Part shown: piece by piece, positions 1 to 9,193 of the stretch
Layout: each line of letters starts with the position of its first letter
Position numbering within the stretch: the stretch's first letter is position 1
DNA from: Deltaproteobacteria bacterium
GTDB taxonomy: Bacteria; Bdellovibrionota; Bdellovibrionia; Bdellovibrionales; Bdellovibrionaceae
NCBI GenBank assembly: GCA_017302835.1
Contig: JAFLCC010000006.1
Coordinates: forward strand, 186,001 to 250,000
Reading direction: 5' to 3'
DNA length: 64,000 bases
Position numbers and translations under genes: made by a program
The notes under the pieces: model-generated
The model's input: only the letters and a program-made list of their open reading frames with translations
Databases searched by the model: none
What the model was told of the DNA's origin: nothing

Positions 1-398
1 GTTTCTTTGACAAAAACACGGTTTAATTTGGCTTCTTTTAGAATATCGTTATCTTCAAGAGTCCAGCGCAAATTGCGAGCACAATCTTGAATCAGTTTTG
101 TGTGGCGAACTTCATCATAGGCGTGTTCATGGGTTTCATGGCTCCAATTTTGGTAGGTCAGAGCCATCATCCAGCTTACCCCTATTAATTCAAAAAGAGA
201 AACTCCATCGAGTAGGGAGATACAAGAAATCTTGTTAGAAAATATATCTATCTTTAAATCACCTTCAGCAAGGTGCTCAGCAAGGCTAGAATTTTTCGCA
301 GAAAAATTTCCTGACAAGTTGGTTTGGTTATTATTATCTATGTCCATAGAATCACTATCCATTTGTTTTTCTATTTGTCCTTCTAAATTTACCATCAT
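1..398 (-). CDS. Partial ferritin-like protein (3' end beyond window)
   Basis: The reading frame is open on the minus strand from two consecutive ATGs (398 and 395) to the window edge, giving about 132 residues. GGGGA lies just upstream of the ATGs. The first 60 residues are polar and low in complexity. A helical stretch follows with a Glu in LFELIG and, about 35 residues later, an E-x-x-H (DEVRH). A Glu helix followed by an ExxH helix is the pattern of ferritin-like di-iron four-helix bundles, and the second half of such a bundle would lie outside the window. The family call is inference from this pattern only; the substrate or role cannot be told. It is divergent from the gene at 551. Confidence 0.5.
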   Translation of the reverse strand, partial: MMVNLEGQIEKQMDSDSMDIDNNNQTNLSGNFSAKNSSLAEHLAEGDLKIDIFSNKISCISLLDGVSLFELIGVSWMMALTYQNWSHETHEHAYDEVRHTKLIQDCARNLRWTLEDNDILKEAKLNRVFVKE

Positions 399-550
399 TA
401 ATCCCCACAAAGAGTACGGGTTAATATAGTTCAATCCAACTAATTTTCTACTGTAGAATCTTAAACATATAATTATTTCAACCAGATCATGGTCTAGAAT
501 GATTATTTTTTACTCAACTTTATGGATGATGCTAAATAAAATCATTTGGA

Positions 551-1966
551 ATGAGATGTTTCGTAAAAATTATCATGGTGAGCTTGATCGTATATTCTTT
601 TAAATCAGAGGGGGCTGAGGGGAAGCCATCGCTCTTGATAAATGATCTTGAACGAATCACCTGTGAGGAGTCCTACGATGTTGGAATGGACTATCTGATT
701 GCTGCCCTTGGTACGGAGTCGCATCTGCATCAAATGGAATTTGATGATTTTAAGCTGGGTTTAAAATTTAAAGATTTAGAGGCTCAGAATCTATTTTACA
801 CCCTGTATTCGGATTTTTATAAAGCTTTGTTAAAGCTAAGTCTTGAGGAAGATAATGAAAATATTCTTGAACTGGCAACGCAAATTAAAGTGGAGGATGC
901 GAGTTCTGAGTTCAGAAAAAGAATGATCAGCGAAATTCAAGAAAAAATCAAAATTATTAGTTCCAAGTTAAAATCAAAAGGCATGGAATGCCCTCCTGCA
1001 GCGACATCTAAAGTTACTGAAAAAAACACAGCCATAAAAATCCAGGGTTTGAAAAAACAAAACCCCGTAAAGTCCTTTATTAAAAGAATCATGGAAAAAG
1101 TGCTGGCCGTGACTTATCAAAGTTGTGACGTATTAAAGTTAAAGCCATTGACGGCTAATGTTCCTAATGTGGAAGGTATCCAGGAGAAATGTTGTCATGG
1201 TAAGGGGATGATGCGAACGATTTCAAATTTAAGTTCACTACTAAAAACAAATTACTATCTGCAATCTCCGTTGACGGGTCCTCAGTGTTTTTCAATAAAG
1301 GAAAATCCCCTAATCTATGATTATGGAGGAAGACCTAATTTTACCCGTGGCCTGGAAGGTAAATTGGATTTCTTTTCCAACTTGGGTGGCACCAATGTCT
1401 TAGGTTATGATTGCTCGGCATTGGTCTATTCCGTTCTATTAGGAGGGGGGCTGAGGTTAAAATCAAATAAGCCCTTTGTCGCGAGTGATGTCGTAGCGGC
1501 ACAGTCGAAGCAATTTATAAGTCCCGAAGTCAGTGGCTGGGATTGTTTAAAGAGGATCACTTTGAAGCCAAATCAAAGCATTGAAGTGGGAGATATTGTT
1601 TCCCTTAATGGACATGTGGTGATGATCTATTCAACGGGTGAAGACCCCTTTGGAATAAGAAATTTAAAAAGTTGCAATGATGTCAAGGTACAGTCATTTG
1701 ATTTCAACGTATTTCAATCCTCTCCCTCAAAGGAGGGTATTGGAATTAATGTCTACGAAGCTAAAGATTACCTTGAAGAAAGTGAGCAAATGTCTGAAAT
1801 ATTTTTAGATTATGCTCGGAGTGCCTGCTTGAGCCAAAAACAAAATAAGAATATTTTTTTGAAACGAAAGGCCTATTCCATTATTCGTCACACCCAGACT
1901 CCTGAGTGTCAAACCGAGCCTGTCAGTTTTGAAAATGAGTCTTGCGTTGTTGGGACTTGCATTTGA
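551..1966 (+). CDS. Secreted NlpC/P60-like cysteine hydrolase, 471 aa
   Basis: The N-terminus is hydrophobic and looks like a signal peptide (MVSLIVYSF within the first 17 residues). The C-terminal half has the two hallmarks of the NlpC/P60 papain-like fold: a Gly-Tyr-Asp-Cys-Ser motif with the candidate nucleophile Cys288, and, after a V-G-D-I-V strand, a Gly-His-Val-Val-Met motif with His355. Family members cleave peptidoglycan peptides or related amide bonds in the envelope. The long N-terminal half (about residues 25-270) is charged and helical and matches nothing I recognise. The ATG at 551 has a weak ribosome binding site, and the ATG at 575 would also leave a signal peptide. The gene at 1992 follows in the same direction. 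Confidence 0.6.
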   Translation: MRCFVKIIMVSLIVYSFKSEGAEGKPSLLINDLERITCEESYDVGMDYLIAALGTESHLHQMEFDDFKLGLKFKDLEAQNLFYTLYSDFYKALLKLSLEEDNENILELATQIKVEDASSEFRKRMISEIQEKIKIISSKLKSKGMECPPAATSKVTEKNTAIKIQGLKKQNPVKSFIKRIMEKVLAVTYQSCDVLKLKPLTANVPNVEGIQEKCCHGKGMMRTISNLSSLLKTNYYLQSPLTGPQCFSIKENPLIYDYGGRPNFTRGLEGKLDFFSNLGGTNVLGYDCSALVYSVLLGGGLRLKSNKPFVASDVVAAQSKQFISPEVSGWDCLKRITLKPNQSIEVGDIVSLNGHVVMIYSTGEDPFGIRNLKSCNDVKVQSFDFNVFQSSPSKEGIGINVYEAKDYLEESEQMSEIFLDYARSACLSQKQNKNIFLKRKAYSIIRHTQTPECQTEPVSFENESCVVGTCI

Positions 1967-1991
1967 TAGGGATTCTTCCTAGGATGATTTT

Positions 1992-2924
1992 ATGTCTATG
2001 ATAAAATTCAGAATGAATATTTTCCTGTGGTTTGTTAGCTGTCTTTTTTCCTTGCAAGGTTTGGGGCAGGGGCCTGATATAAAATTGCAAGAATGGCAAA
2101 AGTATCCTCTTAATTTCTTTCAAGTGAGCGGCGAAAGGTTTTTTGTAGATACGGCAGGTTTCTTTGCAGCGGGTACAATTAAAAGTTCTTCGCAGCAAGA
2201 GTCTGACAAGGTTGAAAACTCTGGTGTTGAATTTAGTAGTGAGTATGGCTTCACAGATCAATTTGCTGGCAAAATACAGATGGCCTACCAAAGTGGAAGC
2301 CAAAAAAACTCAACTTCAACAACGAAAATCGAAGGTCTTAAAGATGTGACCGGCTTAGTAAAGTGGAAACTCACTTCCCCTGTTGTTATTTTGATTGAAA
2401 CTGGAATAGAGACCAGTCCTGAAGCGTTGAAAATAAATGCTCTTTCAAGAACCGTCACGGCTTCTTCTGGCGGAACGAAAGTGGTTATCAAAGGAGGGGC
2501 CCAGATTCCCCATGAAAAATTTGTATTTGGAGGAGGGGCTTCCTATAAACATTTCTTGCAAAGAGAAATGGAGATCACATCGGTACTCGGTTCCGAGACA
2601 GCAAAAATTGATGGAGGAAATCAAATTACGGCTTCTGGATTTTTTGAGTTTGGAACAGGATTGAGAACAGGTTTGGAGCTCAAATGGCTTTTTCAAAATA
2701 GATCTTCCTATGCATCGAGTGCATTGCAAACCACTTCAGATTTTGAACTTGAGTACCAGCAAGTAACAACAGGAGCCTATCTAAAAATTCCCGCTGGTGA
2801 AAAAATACAGATGTACATCCGTGGAGATTACAACCTCAACCCCTCCAACAAGCGAGGGAGTTTGAGCTACGATAAAGATGAACTCTTTGAAGCCAAAGTT
2901 GGTCTGCAAGCTGTATTTTTCTAG
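1992..2924 (+). CDS. Predicted outer-membrane beta-barrel protein, 310 aa
   Basis: There is a signal peptide (MSMIKFRMNIFLWFVSCLFS...) and then a body rich in alternating polar and hydrophobic strands with many Gly, Ser and Thr. The chain ends in ...GLQAVFF; a terminal Phe after alternating residues is the usual recognition signal for outer-membrane barrel assembly. AGGA lies 8 nt before the ATG. No specific porin or transporter family is recognised, so the function is unknown. It starts 25 nt after the NlpC/P60-like gene and may share its transcript. Confidence 0.55.
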   Translation: MSMIKFRMNIFLWFVSCLFSLQGLGQGPDIKLQEWQKYPLNFFQVSGERFFVDTAGFFAAGTIKSSSQQESDKVENSGVEFSSEYGFTDQFAGKIQMAYQSGSQKNSTSTTKIEGLKDVTGLVKWKLTSPVVILIETGIETSPEALKINALSRTVTASSGGTKVVIKGGAQIPHEKFVFGGGASYKHFLQREMEITSVLGSETAKIDGGNQITASGFFEFGTGLRTGLELKWLFQNRSSYASSALQTTSDFELEYQQVTTGAYLKIPAGEKIQMYIRGDYNLNPSNKRGSLSYDKDELFEAKVGLQAVFF

Positions 2925-3056
2925 AATTCAAAAAGATGGACCAAAAAGCCCATGTCTTTTTCACAACTAGGTCTTTGGTTAGTTTCAATTTGATCTCTTG
3001 TTCTAGACTTAAGAGTTTGAAGATTCCTCTCGATATTGTTTCCATGGAGGACATCA

Positions 3057-3563
3057 ATGTCTGATTCTAATAAAAACACTTCTGCAAAGTCTATCGATAC
3101 CAAGGATAAAATAGAAATAAAAACAGCAGAAACTAAAGCAGTGGAAACTGAACCAATAGTCGAAAAGGATACAGTTTTGGTAGCCGAAGACTCGGCCACC
3201 AATCGAAAAATACTCGTTCATGTTCTAAAAAAACTAGGGTATGAAGTTATAGAATGTGAGGACGGGAGAGTGGCAATCAATATTCTGAAAAGCCAAACCG
3301 TTAAGAATTTAGTACTTGTTATTTCTGATGTCATGATGCCTAATCAAGACGGTCTTGAAGTCCTAAAATTTATTCGGGAATCTGCTTCATTGAAGGACTT
3401 GCCAGTTATTTTAGCTACAGCAGTTACGGATCGTGAATTTATTATGCGAGCTAAGGCATTGCGTGTAAACAGTTATATCGTTAAGCCTTTGACCTTTCAG
3501 AGGGTTGCAGAGAAACTGCAAGAACTTTTTCCAGATAAAAAATTTCCGAAACTGGTGGCGTAA
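3057..3563 (+). CDS. CheY-like receiver protein, 168 aa
   Basis: The first 37 residues are charged and probably disordered. A single receiver domain follows: acidic pair Glu44-Asp45, phospho-acceptor Asp91 in SDVMMPNQDG, Thr121 and Lys143 in the VKP motif. There is no output domain, so it probably acts by protein contact, like CheY or Spo0F. The start was set at the ATG at 3057 because GGAGG lies 8 nt upstream; an earlier in-frame TTG at 3036 has no such site. It stands 6 nt before an HDOD gene and a histidine kinase, which are its likely partners. Confidence 0.85.
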   Translation: MSDSNKNTSAKSIDTKDKIEIKTAETKAVETEPIVEKDTVLVAEDSATNRKILVHVLKKLGYEVIECEDGRVAINILKSQTVKNLVLVISDVMMPNQDGLEVLKFIRESASLKDLPVILATAVTDREFIMRAKALRVNSYIVKPLTFQRVAEKLQELFPDKKFPKLVA

Positions 3564-3569
3564 ATCCTT

Positions 3570-4460
3570 ATGGGAGCGCTCAAACTGGATCAAAATTTAA
3601 TTTTAAAAAAGCTAGACAATCTTCCGACCCTGCCATCGATTGTCTATGAATTGAGTCGAATTATTAACGACCCAATGTCGTCAACGAATGAAGTTGTAAA
3701 AATTTTGGAAAACGATTTGGCCCTAACCTCACAAGTATTGAAAATGGCAAATTCAGCTTATTATGCAATTCCAGGAGGTGCCGCCACATTGGGACGTGCC
3801 ATAGGTTTTTTAGGATTTGATACGGTCAACCAGTTAGTGTTAAGCAGCTCGATAATTTCAGCACTGAAAGCTAAGGGCACTAACGATTTTAATATCAATC
3901 ATTTTTGGCAACACTCTATTGGTGTGGGTATTGCGGCTGAAACCATTGCGAAATACACTAAACATCCACTTCCATCTGATCTATTCACCTGCGGCCTTGT
4001 TCATGACATTGGAAAACTTGCCATTTACCTAACTGACCCAGATGCATTTTTGAGTTTAATCTCTTTTGCTAAAGAGAACAAAATGTCCATTGATGAGGCA
4101 GAAGGAAAATTAGATTTTCCTCAGCATACAGAAATAGGACGATTACTCGCAGAAAAGTGGCTTTTGCCAAGGCAGATTCAAGCCGCTATAAGCTATCATC
4201 ATCAATCGGACTTTAAAAAAAGGGGCGGAATATCTAATGACTTGGGCCGAATCGTTGATACCGTCATTTTGTCAAATTTGATTATTCATGCACAGAAATT
4301 TGGAAATAGCGGTCATGAAATGGTGATGCCTCCAACGAAAGAGCTAACTATTAGACTCATGATAGATTCCAAAGTCGATTTCAAACCATTGGCTAATGAA
4401 ATTGAAGTTCAATTAGAGCGAGCCACAGAGTTTATTAGGATTATTGGTGGAGCTTCATGA
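3570..4460 (+). CDS. HDOD domain signalling protein, 296 aa
   Basis: Residues about 10-210 form an HDOD domain, the HD-related output domain of bacterial signalling proteins. Visible landmarks are LPTLPSIVYELSRIIND at the start, then NSAYY, LGRAIGFLG, HSIGVG, and VHDIGKL further on. HDOD domains usually lack the full metal-dependent phosphohydrolase centre and act as adaptors. The gene follows the receiver by 6 nt, and its stop overlaps the start of the histidine kinase by 4 nt. The three therefore form one operon, probably a single pathway. Confidence 0.85.
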   Translation: MGALKLDQNLILKKLDNLPTLPSIVYELSRIINDPMSSTNEVVKILENDLALTSQVLKMANSAYYAIPGGAATLGRAIGFLGFDTVNQLVLSSSIISALKAKGTNDFNINHFWQHSIGVGIAAETIAKYTKHPLPSDLFTCGLVHDIGKLAIYLTDPDAFLSLISFAKENKMSIDEAEGKLDFPQHTEIGRLLAEKWLLPRQIQAAISYHHQSDFKKRGGISNDLGRIVDTVILSNLIIHAQKFGNSGHEMVMPPTKELTIRLMIDSKVDFKPLANEIEVQLERATEFIRIIGGAS

Positions 4461-5668
4461 GTATAAAAAAGATCCAACAAGCTGTTATAAATGATTTTTT
4501 TGAAATCGTAAATGAAGAATCGATGTCCGCCACCTTGGCTTTTGATTTAAATTCAAACAGTTGTCTTTATGCCAATCGATTGGCTGCGGAAATTTTAGAA
4601 TTTCCGATAAATGTAGATCCGGTAAAGGTCACAATGGACTGTCTCATTCCCAAATCTGAGTTTGGAAAGAATTTTAGAGCGTTTAGTAAAGAGCTTCTTG
4701 AGCATGAGGGGTTTTTTTCTGAAGTGACTGTTAAGAAATGGAATGATCAAGTTTTTATTGCCAGTGTCATGACAAAACAAATAAATGTAGCCAATGAAAA
4801 ATTTCTTTTAATTCAATTTCAAGACTTGAGTGTTCAAAATAAATTACAACGAGAAATTTTAACAAAAAGAAATGAACTAAAATTAGCTTATGAAGAAATG
4901 TTGCTACAAAATAAACAATTGCGTGAATTGGACTTAGCAAAAGATCGATTTATAGCCCTTACAACCCATGAACTACGAACTCCTGTTTCAGCCATTGTTT
5001 CCTCAGCAGAAATATTAAAACATCGTTTCTATGAAACCCAAGAACAATTAGATGAGTTTGTGTCGATTGTTTACGACCAGGGAAAGCAACTTTTAGAATT
5101 GATAAATGATATTTTAGATTTATCTAGGATCAATGCAGGTAAAATGGATTACTACATTGAAGAAGGAAATTTGTTTGCTTTGGTAGAAGAGCAAATGAAT
5201 AGCCTTAATAACCTCGCGCAGGAACGTGGAATTAGGATGAGCATAGAAACCCCATCTTTTAATTCGAGCTGTTACTTCGATGCGGTCCGTTTGTGCCAAG
5301 TCATTTCCAATGTTTTAACCAATGCAATTAAGTACAATAATGAAAATGGAACTATTAATATTTGGCTAGAAGAAAATACCAAATTCATAAATCTATACAT
5401 TCGTGACTCTGGTGTTGGAATTGCCTCTGAAGATATTGAAAAAGTCTTTAATGAGTTTGAAACCATTGGAAAAGTTAGCCAGCATAGCAAAGGGACAGGT
5501 TTAGGTATGCCCATTAGCAAAAAAATTATTGAATCTATGGGTGGTGAAATTCATTTGAAGAGCACATTTGGCGAAGGTAGCACATTTTGGATCATGGTTC
5601 CCAAAGAAAAAAAATTGGATCCGTCATGGTACCGCGGTCGTCCGTCTGATGGGGAAATTGGCTCCTAA
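4457..5668 (+). CDS. Sensor histidine kinase, cytoplasmic, 403 aa
   Basis: A PAS-like N-terminal region (about 1-130) is followed by a short coiled coil. Next comes a HisKA domain with phospho-accepting His171 in TTHELRTP. The HATPase_c domain has an N box (SNVLTNAIKYNN), G1 (RDSGVGI), an F box (FNEFETI) and G2 (KGTGLGM). No transmembrane segment is visible, so it senses a cytoplasmic signal or a partner protein. It overlaps the HDOD gene by 4 nt (ATGA), indicating translational coupling. The receiver protein at 3057 is the obvious phosphorylation target. Confidence 0.9.
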   Translation: MSIKKIQQAVINDFFEIVNEESMSATLAFDLNSNSCLYANRLAAEILEFPINVDPVKVTMDCLIPKSEFGKNFRAFSKELLEHEGFFSEVTVKKWNDQVFIASVMTKQINVANEKFLLIQFQDLSVQNKLQREILTKRNELKLAYEEMLLQNKQLRELDLAKDRFIALTTHELRTPVSAIVSSAEILKHRFYETQEQLDEFVSIVYDQGKQLLELINDILDLSRINAGKMDYYIEEGNLFALVEEQMNSLNNLAQERGIRMSIETPSFNSSCYFDAVRLCQVISNVLTNAIKYNNENGTINIWLEENTKFINLYIRDSGVGIASEDIEKVFNEFETIGKVSQHSKGTGLGMPISKKIIESMGGEIHLKSTFGEGSTFWIMVPKEKKLDPSWYRGRPSDGEIGS

Positions 5669-5723
5669 TTACCATAATTTGAATTGGAGTAATAGGACTC
5701 GGTTCATAACATTTTACTAAAAA

Positions 5724-6497
5724 TTACCGTTTAAACTTCTTCTTTATCACCGAACGAAAAATGGGACTCAAATACCTTGCTATCCATAGTCCAACAGATG
5801 TGGCCCCATCGGGGAGCAGATATTTGTCATCAGACTCTATGGCTGCCTTAATTTTTAAAGCGTATTCTTCAGTTGAGATCGAGTTTTTTGGGACCTCAAA
5901 ATTTTTTGCATATTTTGTTTCAATCTCATCAAACATTCTGGTTTTAACTCCAGGAGTGATTAAGCATAATGTTGAGACGCCTGTTTCAGATAACTCTGCT
6001 TCTATAGAATCTGTAAAAGCCACCACAGCAGCTTTTGATGCGGAGTAAGTTGAGGCGCAGGGAAAGTGCATAAAAGCTGAAACGCTAGCGTTATTTACAA
6101 TTTTACCACGACCGCGTTTAATCATTCCTGGAATAACGGCTCGACTTAAATGAACGAGTGCATTCACATTGACTTGAAACATTGAGTAGATCTCATCTAA
6201 GGGTTGCTCTTCGATAAGGCCACCTGTCAAAAGACCTGCATTGTTAAAAAGAATATCGATCTGAAGTTCTCTTAGATAAATACAAAGGTTTTCGACACTT
6301 TCTTTTGTGCCAAGATCACAAATCATCAAATGAACGGAGGCAGCACCAAGAGATTTTAACTTTACCTCAAGGTTTCCATCAAATGATCTGGCGGCAAGGT
6401 AAACATGGGCTCCACTTTGAGCCGCCATTTCAGCTACGGCAAGCCCAATTCCTCTATTTCCACCGGTTACTAGAAAATTTGTGCCTTTAATATTCAT
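5724..6497 (-). CDS. Short-chain dehydrogenase/reductase, 257 aa
   Basis: A classical SDR: cofactor motif TGGNRGIG at residues 11-18, NNAG at 85-88, catalytic Ser138, Tyr151 and Lys155 (Y-S-A-S-K). The length is typical. The substrate cannot be told from sequence. SDRs are regular members of ECF sigma/ChrR stress loci in other proteobacteria, and this one lies at the downstream end of the leftward arm of that locus, 67 nt after the gene at 6565. It may be in the same transcript; no convincing ECF promoter of its own was found. Confidence 0.88.
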   Translation of the reverse strand: MNIKGTNFLVTGGNRGIGLAVAEMAAQSGAHVYLAARSFDGNLEVKLKSLGAASVHLMICDLGTKESVENLCIYLRELQIDILFNNAGLLTGGLIEEQPLDEIYSMFQVNVNALVHLSRAVIPGMIKRGRGKIVNNASVSAFMHFPCASTYSASKAAVVAFTDSIEAELSETGVSTLCLITPGVKTRMFDEIETKYAKNFEVPKNSISTEEYALKIKAAIESDDKYLLPDGATSVGLWIARYLSPIFRSVIKKKFKR

Positions 6498-6564
6498 GTG
6501 AGCCTTCTTGTCAGATTTAGTATGATCCGATCAAAACTGAAATAAAAAATAATGTCACGGTTTC

Positions 6565-7254
6565 TCATGGTTTGTTTTGCCATCTGTAGCTTATCACAAC
6601 GTCTTGAGGTTTGCCTAAATCATCTAAGATATTGGACCTGCCAGCAAAAGACTTTAGCTGCTTGGTTTTTGAATCATAGACTACCTTTAGCTCACCAGCA
6701 AAAAGTCGGAAGAACCAATTGCTGGCCCTGATTCCATATTCAGACTCTTCTGGAGAATTGGCGGGATTTCGATATCCCGTTAGCGAATAAAAAGCTTTAC
6801 TATCAAGCACTCCAAAATTAAACTCAACTGACTTCGTTTCAAGAAGTGCAAAATTCAAGCGGATGAAGTTATCAAATCCTTGGCTGGCAACCATTGTATC
6901 CTTGAAAGGAATACTTTTTTTTGAAACTGATTTAAATTCTTTTATTTCTTCGAATTCGACAAACCCATTAGATAAACGAATTGTGTACTTTGTTTTGAAT
7001 CGTTTGTCTTCGAATGTTGTATCAGGAACGGTTTTGCTTTTTGAAAAATCAGAGGTCATTGTTGCAAACTCAATTCCGTCTGGTTTTGTATATTCAACGC
7101 GAATGAATTTATTTAAACCAGAGTCATCTTTTTCGACTTCATGTTTTTCATGAAACAAGATTTCGCCCATTTTATTTCTTGCTATTCCTTGAAGAATCTC
7201 TGCTTGGATAACTATGGGGACAAAAAGAATGAAAAACAAATTTATAATTTTCAT
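6565..7254 (-). CDS. Secreted protein of unknown function in the sigma/ChrR locus, 229 aa
   Basis: There is a clear signal peptide (MKIINLFFILFVPIVIQA) and no lipobox cysteine. The mature part is a beta-rich, soluble-looking chain, probably periplasmic. Its ATG overlaps the stop of the DUF3833 lipoprotein gene by 4 nt, so the two are translationally coupled and probably work together. I do not recognise the family. Its place in the locus suggests a role in envelope or lipid repair under photo-oxidative stress, but that is inference from position. Confidence 0.7.
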   Translation of the reverse strand: MKIINLFFILFVPIVIQAEILQGIARNKMGEILFHEKHEVEKDDSGLNKFIRVEYTKPDGIEFATMTSDFSKSKTVPDTTFEDKRFKTKYTIRLSNGFVEFEEIKEFKSVSKKSIPFKDTMVASQGFDNFIRLNFALLETKSVEFNFGVLDSKAFYSLTGYRNPANSPEESEYGIRASNWFFRLFAGELKVVYDSKTKQLKSFAGRSNILDDLGKPQDVVISYRWQNKP

Positions 7255-7781
7255 AATTTCCTCTTAAAAAACACCAACGTTACTTCTCCTAAGTAAAACC
7301 CGAACTTACTCATTTTGGATTTGTTTATCATGATTCCGTCGTCTAACAGGTACATCCAGTCATCAAATTGGACATGATAACTTTTGTCTCCTACAGGCAA
7401 ATCTAAAGTGTATTTCCATCGAAACGCGTTTCCTGCTGATTCACCTTCAGCAGTTCCTACAACATCAGATGCTGTTCCTGAATATTTACCATCTTTTTCT
7501 TTTTTTAGGTTCCAAACGCGCTTTGATTTTTTACCGTCGGAATATTCGAAGTCTTCGTCCAAAGTTCCTGAGTTGCCATTCCATGTCCCCTTCATTAGAA
7601 CCTTAAATCGTTTGACGATCATGCCAGATCTGTCTTGAAAAAAACCATGAGCTTCGAGATTGCCGCTCAAGTAGTCTTCAAGCAACAGTATGGGCTTTTG
7701 ATTTTTGTAGTCTTGCACTTGAGCTGTTGTACAGCCTGAAATTATTGCTAATAGGCTTGCCATAATAAAAAAACTCCTCAT
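7251..7781 (-). CDS. DUF3833 family lipoprotein, 176 aa
   Basis: The signal peptide ends in a lipobox I-S-G-C with Cys17. The body has the DUF3833 pattern: a Y-SGN-x-AHGFFQDRSG start, then DEDFEYSDG, Y-SGTASDVVG, GNAFRW, DDWMYLLDDG and KFGFYLGEV. The function of DUF3833 is unknown, but the family recurs beside ECF-sigma/ChrR regulons. The ATG at 7781 was chosen because GAGG lies 8 nt upstream; an in-frame ATG at 7799 has no such site. A start overlap couples it to the secreted protein downstream. It sits 64 nt after chrR. Confidence 0.82.
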   Translation of the reverse strand: MRSFFIMASLLAIISGCTTAQVQDYKNQKPILLLEDYLSGNLEAHGFFQDRSGMIVKRFKVLMKGTWNGNSGTLDEDFEYSDGKKSKRVWNLKKEKDGKYSGTASDVVGTAEGESAGNAFRWKYTLDLPVGDKSYHVQFDDWMYLLDDGIMINKSKMSKFGFYLGEVTLVFFKRKL

Positions 7782-7845
7782 TTGATTTACCTCAATCATT
7801 AATTGAAACTGCCATTGGTAAGCGAAATCAATCTTTTAAGTGCCA

Positions 7846-8538
7846 TTACAAATGGTCAAATTTCCAGTTTAAAAATCTCCAAAAAATCCGGTTTAATGGT
7901 TTTAGCATTCCCCGGAAAAAATAAAGCGGTTCTTCAACGTTACTCAATAAGAGACATCCATCAGGACTAGTCGCTTTAGGCGAGTGGACAACGGTATGAT
8001 CAGAAAATGAAAAATCTCCAGTTTCGAACTCAGATCCCGCAGCGGCAAAACTTCCAGAAATGACATAGCTATATTCAGCCCCGGAATGTGAATGAGGAGG
8101 CACCTCCTCATTTGGTCCTAGATAGATCAGAAGTAAGGAGTTACTTTCATTTCCTTTCAGTCTTGCAATTTTTCCTCGCTGACCAAAAGACATCCACTTC
8201 AAACTAGTTAGACTTAAATGGCGCAGACTACGAGGCATTTCAAACCTTTGGTCGCCAACTACAATTTCGGTAGGTTTGCTGAAGTCAAAAAAATTTGCTT
8301 GTTCATTCTTACTGGAATCTAGCTGACTTGAAATATTCAGCCAAATCTCGTCGAGCGAGTCTGGCGAAGCTGGAGAACTTGAATACATGTCAGAGGCCAA
8401 AGCTTTTTCAAACGAAGCCACTGAATTTAAACACATCGAGCATTGCTCAATGTGTGCAGATATGACCGAGGATAGAGACTCATTGAGTTCTGCAGCCGCA
8501 AATTTTCTTAATACTTCATTTGAAGGATGGTGCTTCAT
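7846..8538 (-). CDS. chrR: ChrR-type anti-sigma factor (zinc ASD + cupin), 230 aa
   Basis: The N-terminal zinc anti-sigma domain has His29-x3-Cys33-x2-Cys36. The C-terminal cupin-like domain has a second potential metal site, His149-x-His151-x3-Glu155 and His185. This two-domain layout is that of Rhodobacter ChrR, which holds its ECF sigma factor inactive until singlet oxygen or certain peroxides trigger release. The start overlaps the sigma gene's stop by 4 nt (ATGA), the usual sigma/anti-sigma coupling. The domain assignment is firm; that the inducer here is singlet oxygen is inferred from the family and from the neighbouring photolyase and lipid-modification genes. Confidence 0.9.
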   Translation of the reverse strand: MKHHPSNEVLRKFAAAELNESLSSVISAHIEQCSMCLNSVASFEKALASDMYSSSPASPDSLDEIWLNISSQLDSSKNEQANFFDFSKPTEIVVGDQRFEMPRSLRHLSLTSLKWMSFGQRGKIARLKGNESNSLLLIYLGPNEEVPPHSHSGAEYSYVISGSFAAAGSEFETGDFSFSDHTVVHSPKATSPDGCLLLSNVEEPLYFFRGMLKPLNRIFWRFLNWKFDHL

Positions 8539-9095
8539 TTGTCCTCCAATCGGTTCCTTAATTGAGCAAAAGCTAGTCGAACTCTCGATTTTACAGTCCC
8601 GAGAGGCAAACTGCGAAGCTCGGCGTACTCAGATTGCGAATATCCTTGGAGATATATGGAATCAACCGCATCCCGTTGTTCTTGAGGTAGTAAGCTTACG
8701 CGGATTCGAATATCCTTATCGATAATTAAGTGTTCGTCTTTAAAGTTATCAGAGATATCATCACTCATTTCATAAATATCTTTGGATGAAAGATTTAAGA
8801 CATCTCTTTTTTTTGATCGAAAATGATCAAATTTTAGATTTCTGACAATGGTATACATCCATACTTTAAACGTGCCTTTGCTTGAATCAAAGAGTTCAGA
8901 TTTATTCCAAACGGAAATAAACACCTCTTGAGCTAAATCGGAGGCTTTTTGTTCTTCAACCCGAGAGCGCTTTAAATAAGCAACGACATTTCCAAAAAAA
9001 GCCTTGAACAACTGTTGAAATGATTCTCGACAGCGATGTTCTTTGACCCGATTCATTAAGGCATCGAAATCTAGAATTTGAGATGGCTGGTTCAT
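8535..9095 (-). CDS. rpoE: ECF RNA polymerase sigma factor (RpoE/ECF11-like), 186 aa
   Basis: Region 2 is seen in DLAQEVFISVWNK and the following FKVWMYTIVRN-KFDHFRSKKR. Region 4 is seen in LPQEQRDAVDSIYLQGYSQSEYAE and GTVKSRVRLAFAQLR. It is coupled to the ChrR-like gene by a 4-nt overlap. The ATG at 9095 is preceded by GGAG. An in-frame upstream ATG at 9188 is unlikely, because it would coincide with the predicted transcription start of the TGATCC-type promoter at 9194-9223. That promoter fits the class recognised by this kind of sigma factor, so the gene is probably autoregulated and also drives the divergent operon. Confidence 0.92.
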   Translation of the reverse strand: MNQPSQILDFDALMNRVKEHRCRESFQQLFKAFFGNVVAYLKRSRVEEQKASDLAQEVFISVWNKSELFDSSKGTFKVWMYTIVRNLKFDHFRSKKRDVLNLSSKDIYEMSDDISDNFKDEHLIIDKDIRIRVSLLPQEQRDAVDSIYLQGYSQSEYAELRSLPLGTVKSRVRLAFAQLRNRLEDK

Positions 9096-9193
9096 CCTTT
9101 TTCTCCGTGAAAGATTAGGAAAAAAAGTAGCATAACCGTTACCCGGTCTCAATTGAACTGTCCAAATTAAGCTAAAAGACGACTCCATGTCCT

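Noticed and set aside
1923-2303. 126-codon minus-strand frame opposite the outer-membrane-like gene
   Set aside because: It is antisense to a gene with a signal peptide, a ribosome binding site and a barrel-type C-terminus; it has no such support of its own.
6523-6533. TGATCCGATCA palindrome upstream of the SDR gene as a further ECF promoter
   Set aside because: On the SDR strand the hexamer is TGATCG, and 18 nt on there is AAGAAG, which is not a credible -10.
9096-9188. Longer sigma factor starting at the ATG at 9188
   Set aside because: The start would coincide with the predicted transcription start, has no ribosome binding site, and the extra 31 residues do not fit the family.
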